From NCBI GenBank assembly GCA_041165405.1, contig JBEANL010000004.1, positions 1 to 64,000 of the forward strand: 64,000 nt of DNA, read 5' to 3'. Shown piece by piece: positions 36,088-44,355 of this stretch. The translations under genes and the position numbers were made by a program. The stretch comes from Methylopumilus sp009926035. GTDB lineage: Bacteria > Pseudomonadota > Gammaproteobacteria > Burkholderiales > Methylophilaceae. The notes under the pieces are model-generated. The model ran no database searches. It had not been told where the DNA came from and was given only the letters and a program-made list of their open reading frames with translations. Position 1 is the stretch's first letter, and each line of letters starts with the position of its first letter.

Positions 36088-36759
36088 TTAAGACGTTTGA
36101 GACTTTAAACTGAAGAGATGGGTGATATTATCAACGGCATCAGATATGCTTAATGTGTCTGTATCTATTTCTATAGCGTCTTTTGTTTTTAAGAGAGGTG
36201 AGATTTTTCTTTGTAAATCTCGTTCATCTCTTAAAATAATTTCACATAAAACCGAGGCCATATTAGCAGGGTTTCCTTTTGAGATCAACTGTTTATATCT
36301 TCTTTCAGCCCTAATTTGAACGCTTGCAGTTAAGAATATTTTAATGTCAGCATGAGGGAAAACAACTGAAGTCATATCCCGTCCTTCAGCCACCAATCCG
36401 GGACTTTTTTCAAAGCTTCTCTGAAAGCCGAGAATTGACTCTCTTAAAGCCTTATGAACTGCAACTTCAGAAGCTCCGCGACCTGATTCTTCAGTGCGTA
36501 TAGCTTCTGAGACGTCTTTACCATTGAGTAAAATTTGATCATTTTTGAAGTTTAAATCAGTATTTTCGAGAACTTTGAGAAGTAAGGCTTCGCTATCGAG
36601 GGGTATATTTTGTATGCGGCCTGCATAAGCGATCGTACGATAGATTGATCCCGAGTCTAGATAATGAAACCCAAGTTTTTTTGCAACAAGTTTAGCAACC
36701 GTGCCTTTTCCAGAAGCAGAAGGCCCATCAATCGCAATAATCGGAACGTGAGATGTCAT
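36088..36759 (-). CDS. cmk: Cytidylate kinase
   Basis: Phosphorylates CMP and dCMP. The 223-residue protein opens with IIAIDGPSASGKGTVAKLVAKKLGFHYLDSGSIYR, containing the P-loop and the substrate-binding segment, and has VAEGRDMTSVVFPHADIKIFLTA. It begins immediately after the aroA stop, part of the tyrA-aroA-cmk-rpsA-ihfB supraoperon. Confidence 0.97.
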   Translation of the reverse strand: MTSHVPIIAIDGPSASGKGTVAKLVAKKLGFHYLDSGSIYRTIAYAGRIQNIPLDSEALLLKVLENTDLNFKNDQILLNGKDVSEAIRTEESGRGASEVAVHKALRESILGFQRSFEKSPGLVAEGRDMTSVVFPHADIKIFLTASVQIRAERRYKQLISKGNPANMASVLCEIILRDERDLQRKISPLLKTKDAIEIDTDTLSISDAVDNITHLFSLKSQTS

Positions 36760-38046
36760 CTATGTCTTTACAATACTTTCTAATACTTCAAAGTAAGTAG
36801 GAAATGTTTTATTTACACAAGCTGGATCATTAATGATGATTGGAATATTTTTAAGGCTGACTAATGAAAAACACATCGCCATTCGATGATCATCATAGGT
36901 GTCGATCTCTATATTTTCTTTGATGTGAAGAGGAGGGGTGATTTCAATAAAATCTTCACCTTCAACAACCTCTGCACCCAATTTTTTAAGTTCAGTTGCC
37001 ATAGCTTTAATACGATCAGTTTCTTTAACGCGCCAACTTCCAATGTTATGAAGTTTAGTTGTGCCTTTTGCAAATAAAGCTAAGACCGCGAGTGTCATCG
37101 CAGCATCTGGTATGTGATTACAATCAAGGTTGATGGCCTGAAGCGTTGCAGCTTTGGAAGCCTTGATCGATCCTTCAAGAATTTGAATTTCAGCGCCCAT
37201 AAGCGTTAAGGCTTCGGTAAATTTTATATCACCTTGAATACTATTTTTTCCAATACCTTTGACTTCAATATCACCGGCAAGCGCACCAGCAGCTAGGAAA
37301 TATGAAGCTGATGAAGCGTCACCCTCGACAAATATTTCACCCGGGCTGACATAACCCCCTGAGCCGGGAATTACGAAGTATTGCCAGTCTATTTTTTTTA
37401 CTTGAACACCAAATCGATTCATAAGGTTAAGCGTGATATCAATATAAGGTTTTGAAATCAAATCCCCGACGATTTCAATAGAAACTTCTTTTTTTGTAAG
37501 AGGGATCGCCATTAATAGAGCTGTTAAGAATTGACTTGAAATATCACCTCTAATTTTTACTGAGCTATTAATAATAATTTCAGAAGAAGATATTCTTAGC
37601 GGAGGGTAGCCTTCTTCATTAAGATAAGTGATATCAGCATTTAATTGCAAAAGTGAATCGACGAGATCTTTAATAGGACGCTCATGCATTCGAGGCACAC
37701 CACTTAGCATGTAATCGCCTTGACTAAAGGCTAATGCAGCAGTGAGCGGCCTAAAAGCTGTACCTGCATTACCAAGAAAAATCTCCGCTGACTTATTTTT
37801 AAACTGACCTCGTGCACCTTGAATGAGAATGTCACCATTTTCTTTTTCTGTAAGATCAACCTGAAGTATTTTTAATGCCTCAATCATATGATGGGTGTCA
37901 TCTGACCGAAGTGCATGCTTGATAGTTGTTTCTCCGTCTGCAATAGCAGATAAGAGAAGAATGCGATTAGTAATACTTTTAGATCCAGGAAGAGTAACTT
38001 GACCAAAAACAGATTGAACAGCTTTTAATTTCTTTTGGTTCGCCAT
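36760..38046 (-). CDS. aroA: 3-phosphoshikimate 1-carboxyvinyltransferase (EPSP synthase)
   Basis: Sixth step of the shikimate pathway: transfers enolpyruvyl from PEP to shikimate 3-phosphate. The 428-residue protein shows LPGSKSITNRILLLSAIADGET, the PEP-site LGNAGTAFRPLTAAL, DGDASSASYFLAAGAL-type EGDASSASYFLAAG, and DRIKAMATELKKLG followed by YDDHRMAMCF. The LGNAGTA form indicates a class I enzyme. It follows tyrA by 9 bases, so two aromatic pathway steps are coupled. Confidence 0.97.
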   Translation of the reverse strand: MANQKKLKAVQSVFGQVTLPGSKSITNRILLLSAIADGETTIKHALRSDDTHHMIEALKILQVDLTEKENGDILIQGARGQFKNKSAEIFLGNAGTAFRPLTAALAFSQGDYMLSGVPRMHERPIKDLVDSLLQLNADITYLNEEGYPPLRISSSEIIINSSVKIRGDISSQFLTALLMAIPLTKKEVSIEIVGDLISKPYIDITLNLMNRFGVQVKKIDWQYFVIPGSGGYVSPGEIFVEGDASSASYFLAAGALAGDIEVKGIGKNSIQGDIKFTEALTLMGAEIQILEGSIKASKAATLQAINLDCNHIPDAAMTLAVLALFAKGTTKLHNIGSWRVKETDRIKAMATELKKLGAEVVEGEDFIEITPPLHIKENIEIDTYDDHRMAMCFSLVSLKNIPIIINDPACVNKTFPTYFEVLESIVKT

Positions 38047-38055
38047 GTGTTTATA

Positions 38056-38910
38056 TTATTTTGACCATTCGTTTCGAGTTTTACTTGCATTTTCGAATAA
38101 CGCCAAAATCTTTTTGGTATCTTCTTGCTCAATGGCTTCTTTAAGTAATTTAATTTGATTTTCAAAAAGCTGAATATCTTCAAGAATAAATTTCTTATTT
38201 GCGAGTGTAATATCTTTCCACATCTCAGGAGAACTTGCTGCGATTCTTGTAAAGTCTTTAAATCCGCTCGCAGCAAATTTTAAAAGTTTATTTGCATTTG
38301 TTCTATGCGTAATCATATCTACAAGAGAGAAGGCTAATAAATGTGGCAGATGACTAATCGTTGAAAATATTTTGTCATGATCGTTATGAGACATATTTGA
38401 AACTATGGCACCTGCATTTTTCCATAGCATTTCGATTTTTTGTTTTGCTTCAAAAGACGTATCTTGATCTGCCGTTAATATGACATTTTTATTTTTAAAT
38501 AGATCAATATGGGCAGCAATTGCGCCATGTTTTTCAGACCCAGCAATAGGATGCCCACCAATGAATTGAGAGTATTGTGGGCCTAAAATTTGTTTGGCTG
38601 ATTCAATGACATCAGTTTTTGTGCTGCCCACGTCAGTAATGATCGTGTGTGAAGATAAATGTGGCTGGATTAACTTGAGTATGATCGGAAATTGTGCAAC
38701 AGGTGTTGCGATAATAATAATATGCGCTTCTGAAATATCTTTCTTTAAATCTTGGCTTGTGCGATCAATAAGTTTTAGTTTAATAGCATCATTTAGATTA
38801 TCTTGGTTCCTACCGACACCCACGATATCTGATGCGAAACCTGATTTTTTTGCAGAGAGTGCAATAGATCCGCCAATAAGACCTACACCAAAAATAAGAA
38901 TTTTATTCAC
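38056..38910 (-). CDS. tyrA: Prephenate dehydrogenase
   Basis: Oxidatively decarboxylates prephenate (or arogenate) toward tyrosine. The 284-residue protein is a stand-alone dehydrogenase with no fused chorismate mutase. It has the NAD-binding FGVGLIGGSIALSAKKSG, TDVGSTKTDVI, GGHPIAGSEKHGA and the SHLPHLLAFSLVD segment. It lies 14 bases after bpt and 9 before aroA. Substrate choice between prephenate and arogenate is not evident. Confidence 0.93.
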   Translation of the reverse strand: MNKILIFGVGLIGGSIALSAKKSGFASDIVGVGRNQDNLNDAIKLKLIDRTSQDLKKDISEAHIIIIATPVAQFPIILKLIQPHLSSHTIITDVGSTKTDVIESAKQILGPQYSQFIGGHPIAGSEKHGAIAAHIDLFKNKNVILTADQDTSFEAKQKIEMLWKNAGAIVSNMSHNDHDKIFSTISHLPHLLAFSLVDMITHRTNANKLLKFAASGFKDFTRIAASSPEMWKDITLANKKFILEDIQLFENQIKLLKEAIEQEDTKKILALFENASKTRNEWSK

Positions 38911-38924
38911 TGTATATAATTGAT

Positions 38925-39686
38925 TTATTTGATATTGTTTAACAATTGAATTGTATCATGTTCACTATTAAATGATCGCCATTCATTATTTATGAATAAC
39001 TCAAAAGGCTTAAAGTGAGTTTTGTAATTCATCTTTTTACTCTCTTTGATCCAGTAGCCTAAATAAACATAATCTAATTTTTTTTCAATGCACCAATTGA
39101 TAAGCCATAGTATGGAATAAGTACCATAACTGAAGGATTTATCGTTTGTATCAAAAAATGTATAGACTGCAGAAATTCCATCATCAATTACATCAACAAA
39201 ACTTATTATTTTTAAATCATCTTGATCTTCAAATTGAATTAATCGACTATCAATATTACTTTGTAATAAAAATTCACTGTACTGATTAACTTCATCATCC
39301 GTTGTTTTAGATTTTTCATGTCTCGTTTTTTGGTATTCCATGTAAAGCTTAAAATGATTTTCATGAAAGGAAAGTGGAAGGATTGAAGCTTTTAAATGTT
39401 GATGTTTCTTTATGTTCCTTTTAAAGCTTCTTGAGGATATAAAATTTTTAACATTAATGCGAATAGGTATGCATGCATTACAAAGTTCACAATAAGGTTT
39501 ATATGTAAACTTACCGCTTCTTCGAAAACCTTTTTTAATGAGATCATTGTAATGGCTTTGACTAACGAGATGATGGGGTGTGGCAACTAATGATTGTGAG
39601 GCACGGCCTTCTAGATAACCACATGCATAACTTGTAGTGACATAGAATTGAATTTTATGACATGAAAGTTCGTCAGGAAGGCTCAT
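38925..39686 (-). CDS. bpt: Aspartate/glutamate leucyltransferase (Bpt)
   Basis: N-degron enzyme that transfers leucine from Leu-tRNA to N-terminal Asp or Glu, marking proteins for ClpS-ClpAP. The 253-residue protein is of the ATE/Bpt family, with CGYLEGRASQSLVATPHHL, the cysteine-rich YKPYCELCNACIPIRI and LGYWIKESKKMNYKTHFKPFE. Its start overlaps the aat stop by 4 bases (ATGA), so both leucine-based N-degron transferases are made together. clpS and clpA are not in the window. Confidence 0.93.
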   Translation of the reverse strand: MSLPDELSCHKIQFYVTTSYACGYLEGRASQSLVATPHHLVSQSHYNDLIKKGFRRSGKFTYKPYCELCNACIPIRINVKNFISSRSFKRNIKKHQHLKASILPLSFHENHFKLYMEYQKTRHEKSKTTDDEVNQYSEFLLQSNIDSRLIQFEDQDDLKIISFVDVIDDGISAVYTFFDTNDKSFSYGTYSILWLINWCIEKKLDYVYLGYWIKESKKMNYKTHFKPFELFINNEWRSFNSEHDTIQLLNNIK

Positions 39687-40369
39687 GTTTTAATGTATGT
39701 ATTAAGCAATTGAATAAAATGATTACGCGTAATTTCTTTAGCGCCAAAACTTAAAAGATGTTTTGTTTTCATCTGACAGTCTATCATTTTAACGCCCATA
39801 TTTTCTAAGTATTGGATAGCAAGTACAAATGCAATTTTTGAGGCATCTGTTTCATAGTGAAACATAGATTCTCCGAAAAAAACATCATCTAAAATAATTC
39901 CATAAAGACCGCCAACGAGATTTCCATTAAAATAAATTTCAAAAGAATGAGCTATTTTCATTTGATGTAACTCTGAATAGGCGTTAATAATGCGCTCATC
40001 AATCCATGTTCCATCTTGATCCTTTCGTTTAACTTCACTGCAGCTTTTAATGACAGATAAAAAATTCTTATCTACTTCAAATTGATAATTATTTTTTTTA
40101 ATTTTCTTAGAAAGGGATGATGAAATCTTAAGATCATCGGGAAATAATACTAATCTTGGATCTGGTGACCACCATAAAATAGGTTCATGTTGATTAAACC
40201 AAGGAAATATTCCTTGTTTATATGCTTCAATAATTCTCTCAGACTTAAGTGTATTAGATATCGCAATAAGACCATTAGGCTCAATAAGCGCTTGATCAGT
40301 ATTCGGAAAGGGGTCATGATGATCAAGAAAAGCGATAGAACCGAAATCAGTTTTTATCCATTGACCCAT
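39683..40369 (-). CDS. aat: Leucyl/phenylalanyl-tRNA--protein transferase
   Basis: Adds leucine or phenylalanine to N-terminal Lys or Arg, creating primary N-degrons. The 228-residue protein has the family segments AYKQGIFPWFNQHEPILWWSPDPRLVLFP, DGTWIDERIINAYSELH, GGLYGIILDDVFFGESMFH and IDCQMKTKHLLSFGA. It is first in the aat-bpt pair and diverges from the TraB/GumN gene over 37 bases. Confidence 0.95.
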   Translation of the reverse strand: MGQWIKTDFGSIAFLDHHDPFPNTDQALIEPNGLIAISNTLKSERIIEAYKQGIFPWFNQHEPILWWSPDPRLVLFPDDLKISSSLSKKIKKNNYQFEVDKNFLSVIKSCSEVKRKDQDGTWIDERIINAYSELHQMKIAHSFEIYFNGNLVGGLYGIILDDVFFGESMFHYETDASKIAFVLAIQYLENMGVKMIDCQMKTKHLLSFGAKEITRNHFIQLLNTYIKT

Positions 40370-40406
40370 ATGTTTTTGTAAGGAATGCTTAATTTAATTT
40401 TAAGAT

Positions 40407-41261
40407 ATGAAACGTTTTTCAATATTAGTTATATTACTCTTAAATATTATCTCAATGGCTCATGCCAATGAGAGGGGATTGTTCTGGAAATTAAAGGCGC
40501 CAAACGGCTCAACCCATTATTTATTCGGAACAATTCATACTGATGATAATAGGATTATTAAATTCTTACCTGTCGTTAAAAAATCAGTCAGTCAGTCAGA
40601 TCTTCTTCTTGTAGAAATTACACCTGATAATCATTCACCAAATCTCATTTTGAAGGATCATTCTTTAGTATCGAAATTGACCGAAGATGAATTGAATCAA
40701 GTGAAAAAACTTTCAGAATTTCATGTGATGTATTTCGAAAATGTAATCAGAATGAAACCTTGGCTTTTAGCAGTCATTTTTGATTCACCAAAGCCTCATA
40801 CTGAATTTAATCAAGACTACCTTTTGATGGCTATGGCAGCAGATTTAGATAAAGATGTTATAGGCATAGAGTCATCGCAAGAACATTTTGCCGCAATGGA
40901 CTCATTATCTTTAGATGAACAATTAATCATGCTTAGAGCGGTTTTAAAAAAGACAGAGAAAGAAAGATTATCCGATTACAATTTACTTATGAAAGACTAT
41001 CTTTCAGCTGATGTAGAACAAATACGTCATACCGATGAGCGATTAACGGGTAAGTTATTACCAGAAGCGTTGTGGGCTAAAATTAAAGTTCAGCTTATGG
41101 ATGAGAGAAATAAAAAAATGGTTGCAAAAATTAAAGAACTTTCAAAAGATAAGCAGTTGTTCATTGCAGTAGGAGCTTCACATCTTGCGGGTCAAGATGG
41201 CTTGTTAAGTCAGTTAAGGCAATCAGGATTTAAAATGACTCCTATGAAAGCCTTTGAATAA
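40407..41261 (+). CDS. TraB/GumN family protein, exported
   Basis: A 284-residue protein with a Sec signal peptide (residues about 1-20, ending AHANERG). The mature part shows the TraB/GumN signature: LFWKLKAPNGSTHYLFGTIHTDD with the conserved GTIH, the central KPWLLAVIFDSP, GIESSQEHFAAMDSL, and the C-terminal AVGASHLAGQDGLLSQLRQSGFKM. Some family members are proposed metalloproteases; the bacterial function is unsettled. Expected location is the periplasm. It is followed one base later by the SpoU methyltransferase gene. Confidence 0.85.
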   Translation: MKRFSILVILLLNIISMAHANERGLFWKLKAPNGSTHYLFGTIHTDDNRIIKFLPVVKKSVSQSDLLLVEITPDNHSPNLILKDHSLVSKLTEDELNQVKKLSEFHVMYFENVIRMKPWLLAVIFDSPKPHTEFNQDYLLMAMAADLDKDVIGIESSQEHFAAMDSLSLDEQLIMLRAVLKKTEKERLSDYNLLMKDYLSADVEQIRHTDERLTGKLLPEALWAKIKVQLMDERNKKMVAKIKELSKDKQLFIAVGASHLAGQDGLLSQLRQSGFKMTPMKAFE

Positions 41262-41262
41262 T

Positions 41263-42039
41263 ATGAAGCACCAAGTTATTTCATCTCGCGGAAATCAACA
41301 CTTTAAACATTTGAAAAAACTTAACGAATCACCGCGTTATCGCCATGAAGTGCAGCAAACTATTTTAGATGGGATGCACCTTATTGAATCTTATGCGGAA
41401 CGGTTTGGTTCTCCTGATTCAATAGCTTTAATCGAGGGCGGTCATATTGATCAGATTGCATCTTATCTTAATGAAAATACACAGGTATTAGAATTCCCAG
41501 CAGGGCTTTTTTCTGAAATAGCACCTGTCATATCTCCTACAGGCATTTTGGCTTCTATTAACATCCCGCATTTGGAGCCACCAAAAAAACAAAACTGTAT
41601 TTTATTGTTAGAAGATATTCAGGATCCAGGTAATTTGGGGAGTATATTGAGATCTGCAAGTGCCTCTGGTGTTGACCTTGTTTTTCTGTCTGATCATTGC
41701 GCTGACCTTTGGTCCCCCAAAGTTTTACGAGGTGGCCAGGGGGCCCATTTTCATCTTCCATGTATTGAGAAAGCAAATTTTTCAGATATTACAAAAACAT
41801 TCACTGGAAAAATTTTCGCAACAACATTAAGTGGAAAATCCATTTTTCAAGAAGACTTGAAAGGCCCCGTCGCATTTATTTTTGGGAACGAGGGGAATGG
41901 TATTCATTCAGAAACGATGCGATTAACTTCACATTCAATTCATATACCTATGGAAAAAGGTATTGAATCTCTAAATGTTTCAGCAGCTGTCTCTGTATGT
42001 CTATATGAAAAATATAGGCAAGAACACTCTAATGTTTAA
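41263..42039 (+). CDS. SpoU/TrmH-family RNA 2'-O-methyltransferase
   Basis: SPOUT-fold methyltransferase of 258 residues. An N-terminal substrate-binding domain (about 1-95, with TILDGMHLIESY) precedes the SPOUT core: LEDIQDPGNLGSILRSASASG (motif 1), AFIFGNEGNGIH (motif 2) and IPMEKGIESLNVSAAVSVCLYE (motif 3). The arrangement resembles RlmB/TsnR-type rRNA methyltransferases, but the target nucleotide is not predictable. I chose the ATG at 41263; a TTG nine bases earlier overlaps the previous gene. The end overlaps hslO by 11 bases. Confidence 0.88.
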   Translation: MKHQVISSRGNQHFKHLKKLNESPRYRHEVQQTILDGMHLIESYAERFGSPDSIALIEGGHIDQIASYLNENTQVLEFPAGLFSEIAPVISPTGILASINIPHLEPPKKQNCILLLEDIQDPGNLGSILRSASASGVDLVFLSDHCADLWSPKVLRGGQGAHFHLPCIEKANFSDITKTFTGKIFATTLSGKSIFQEDLKGPVAFIFGNEGNGIHSETMRLTSHSIHIPMEKGIESLNVSAAVSVCLYEKYRQEHSNV

Positions 42040-42916
42040 TTGAATCTTCTGATTCGTTAAAGATAAACTCCACTTCATCTTCGGAATATTTATAGCATTC
42101 ATTGCAGAAGTCACAGTGAATTGTGATTGATGATTGTTCTTCAATAATAGATTCGCATTCTTTTTTGCCGATGAGACGAAGCATATTTTCTACACTTTTT
42201 TTAGAGCAGCTACAGGCAAAATTAGGATAGCTTGGATCGAATAGACGAATGGTTTCTGAAGAAAATATTGTTTGAAGAATTTTGGAAGCTTCCAATTCTG
42301 GATGAATAGTTTTAAAAGATTTATCAGCGGACATTACTATATCTTCCCAAGCACTGATCATTGCATCATGATCAAGGGCTTCCGCTGAAGAATTAAATGG
42401 AAGTTTTTGTATAAGAATCCCATGAAAGATATTCTCTTGAGAATGAATCCACAATTTTGTTTGAATCTGCTCTGACCTTAACATGTAATTTTCAAGTAGC
42501 TCACTAATTGAATTTCCTTCCATAGGTACAATACCTTGATAGGGTGTCTTTGCATTTTTTTGAATTAAGGTAATGATAAAGTGACCTTCTTTAATTAGAT
42601 CGATAGGCGCAATGGATTCAATAGGGCCGTTCCATTTAACTGTGCCTCTTATGCCTAAGTTTTCATTGCATTCAGCAATTAATAGTTTGAGTGGCCCATT
42701 CGTTTGAATTTGTAATGTCAATGAACCATCAAGTTTGAGGGTGGAAGCAAGAAGAGAGCTTGCTATCATCAATTCTCCTAATGCTATATGAATATTCTGA
42801 GGCAACGCTTGATGTTGAGTCGCCTCTTCGATTGTATGATTAAGCTTTACATAGTTGCCGCGAATGTCAGTATCTTCAAAAATAAATCGATGTAAAGTGT
42901 CTTTAGAGTTATGCAT
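42029..42916 (-). CDS. hslO: Redox-regulated chaperone Hsp33
   Basis: Cytoplasmic holdase activated by oxidation. The 295-residue protein has the N-terminal domain (ITLIQKNAKTPYQGIVPMEGNSI) and a C-terminal zinc centre with CSC (in FACSCSKKSVENML) and CDFC (in IHCDFCNECYKYSE), the four redox cysteines. A fifth cysteine follows CDFC. It is last of a DUF3301-gluQ-hslO run on the minus strand. Confidence 0.95.
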   Translation of the reverse strand: MHNSKDTLHRFIFEDTDIRGNYVKLNHTIEEATQHQALPQNIHIALGELMIASSLLASTLKLDGSLTLQIQTNGPLKLLIAECNENLGIRGTVKWNGPIESIAPIDLIKEGHFIITLIQKNAKTPYQGIVPMEGNSISELLENYMLRSEQIQTKLWIHSQENIFHGILIQKLPFNSSAEALDHDAMISAWEDIVMSADKSFKTIHPELEASKILQTIFSSETIRLFDPSYPNFACSCSKKSVENMLRLIGKKECESIIEEQSSITIHCDFCNECYKYSEDEVEFIFNESEDSIKH

Positions 42917-42921
42917 AAAAT

Positions 42922-43800
42922 TTAAATTTCAATCGTTTTGATTTTGGGCACAAGCGAGATATCCCATAATTGAATAGCTGTAGCCCAAAAGTTTGTAAGT
43001 GTATTTTCTTTTTCAATTAACTCATAGTCTTGTCCAAGAAATTTAAGGCATGCGATCAGATTATTTTTTATATTCGCATCATTCACAGGGGTAGACTGAT
43101 TTTCTTTGCTTAATTTTCTTTGATTTAAAGTTGCAATAGGTATATGACCGTAATTCATGGAAGGTAATGATAAATTCTTTTGTAAATATATCTGTCTTGA
43201 TGTGGAGTCGATAAGATCGGCACCTCTTATAATAGTGTTGATATTTTGCAAGGCATCATCAATTACAACTGCTAGCTGATAAGCATAAATACCATCTGAT
43301 CTTTTTAAAATAAAATCACCAAAGTCTTTTGATATATTTTGATGAATCCTACCTTGGATCTTGTCTTCAAATGTGATGACGGTATCATTTGCTTTGATTC
43401 TTAAAGCATGATGGTCGGCATCTAATTTTTTATTTCTGCAAGTACCGGGGTAAATCATTCCATCAATCCCTGTCATGGCTGAATCAGCAATTTCTTTTCT
43501 ACTACATTCGCAAAAATAAGTACTACCTTGCTGATTTAAATGAGACAGATACGTTTGATAAATATCTATTCGATGACTTTGATAAATGATTTCATCATCC
43601 CAATGAAAACCATGTTGATGAAGTGAATTGATAATAGCTTTATCGCTTCCTTCAACAACTCTTAGCTGATCGAGGTCCTCCATTCTTATTTTCCATATGC
43701 CATCGTGATGTTTGGCATCAAGATAGCTTGCGACTGCAGTGACTAATGATCCAAAATGTATTGACCCTGTTGGAGATGGAGCAAAGCGACCTATATACAT
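42922..43800 (-). CDS. gluQ: Glutamyl-Q tRNA(Asp) synthetase
   Basis: Truncated GluRS paralogue that attaches glutamate to queuosine at the wobble position of tRNA-Asp. The 292-residue protein starts GRFAPSPTGSIHFGSLVTAVASYLDAK (HIGH-like motif), has a zinc site CECSRKEI with further cysteine at TCRNKK, and RKLSKENQS as the KMSKS equivalent. It lacks the C-terminal anticodon-binding domain, which distinguishes it from GltX. It starts right after the DUF3301 stop. Confidence 0.95.
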   Translation of the reverse strand: MYIGRFAPSPTGSIHFGSLVTAVASYLDAKHHDGIWKIRMEDLDQLRVVEGSDKAIINSLHQHGFHWDDEIIYQSHRIDIYQTYLSHLNQQGSTYFCECSRKEIADSAMTGIDGMIYPGTCRNKKLDADHHALRIKANDTVITFEDKIQGRIHQNISKDFGDFILKRSDGIYAYQLAVVIDDALQNINTIIRGADLIDSTSRQIYLQKNLSLPSMNYGHIPIATLNQRKLSKENQSTPVNDANIKNNLIACLKFLGQDYELIEKENTLTNFWATAIQLWDISLVPKIKTIEI

Positions 43801-44115
43801 TTAAGAAGTGGTGTTGATATAAGGTGGAATATGCCAGTTATGCAAATTTTTGCCCAAAAGAAAAAGATTGCATTTGATTCGATCATTTGTGGAGCTACTT
43901 ACCATAAATTCGTAACATCGCAATATGGCAACCTGTCCTTTTTCATTGCGTTTCAATGTTATTTTTTCGCAGGCAACGGTTTCATCTAAAAACTGAAGAT
44001 CAAATTGTTGAGATAGATTTTTACCAAGTTGAATAGCTAGCTCACGTTTCGAGATGGTATCAATCCAAAACCAAACAGTTGTAATTAGAAGAGCAAGAAG
44101 AATATATTCCAACAT
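43801..44115 (-). CDS. DUF3301 family membrane-anchored protein
   Basis: A 104-residue protein with one N-terminal membrane segment (about 4-20, YILLALLITTVWFW) followed by a soluble domain with QFDLQFLDETVACEKITLKRN and ILRCYEFMVSSS. This pattern matches DUF3301, a small conserved family in beta- and gammaproteobacteria with no known function. It is first in the run with gluQ and hslO and abuts gluQ. Confidence 0.75.
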   Translation of the reverse strand: MLEYILLALLITTVWFWIDTISKRELAIQLGKNLSQQFDLQFLDETVACEKITLKRNEKGQVAILRCYEFMVSSSTNDRIKCNLFLLGKNLHNWHIPPYINTTS

Positions 44116-44185
44116 GGGATTTAATTAAAAAAAATGGATTTTGATATCTTAAACGGGGTTCATAAGACTTTAATGTTTATTTTGA

Positions 44186-44202
44186 TGCATTATTTATGTG
44201 CA
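44186..44202. promoter_or_regulatory. NtrC-like site 1 upstream of amt
   Basis: TGCATTATTTATGTGCA matches the 17-base NtrC palindrome TGCACC-N5-GGTGCA at both TGCA ends, with three inner mismatches. It lies about 160 bases before amt. NtrC binding is an inference. No sigma54 -24/-12 pair is evident between here and the gene. Confidence 0.4.
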
Positions 44203-44224
44203 ACAAAACATGAATTGATATAAA

Positions 44225-44241
44225 TGCACACAAATAGTGCT
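44225..44241. promoter_or_regulatory. NtrC-like site 2 upstream of amt
   Basis: TGCACACAAATAGTGCT fits the same 17-base frame with GCAC on the left and GTGC on the right (TGCACA / AGTGCT). It lies 39 bases downstream of site 1, centre to centre. Two sites in the 240-base gap before an ammonium transporter make nitrogen control plausible. Confidence 0.4.
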
Positions 44242-44355
44242 TAAAAATAGAATAATTCGTAAATTTTAATATAAAAAAATTCACAATCTCTAATTTCCAT
44301 TCTTTTTTATATAAAATTAAGTTTAATTAAATACTAAAGATAAGGAATTCCCGTC

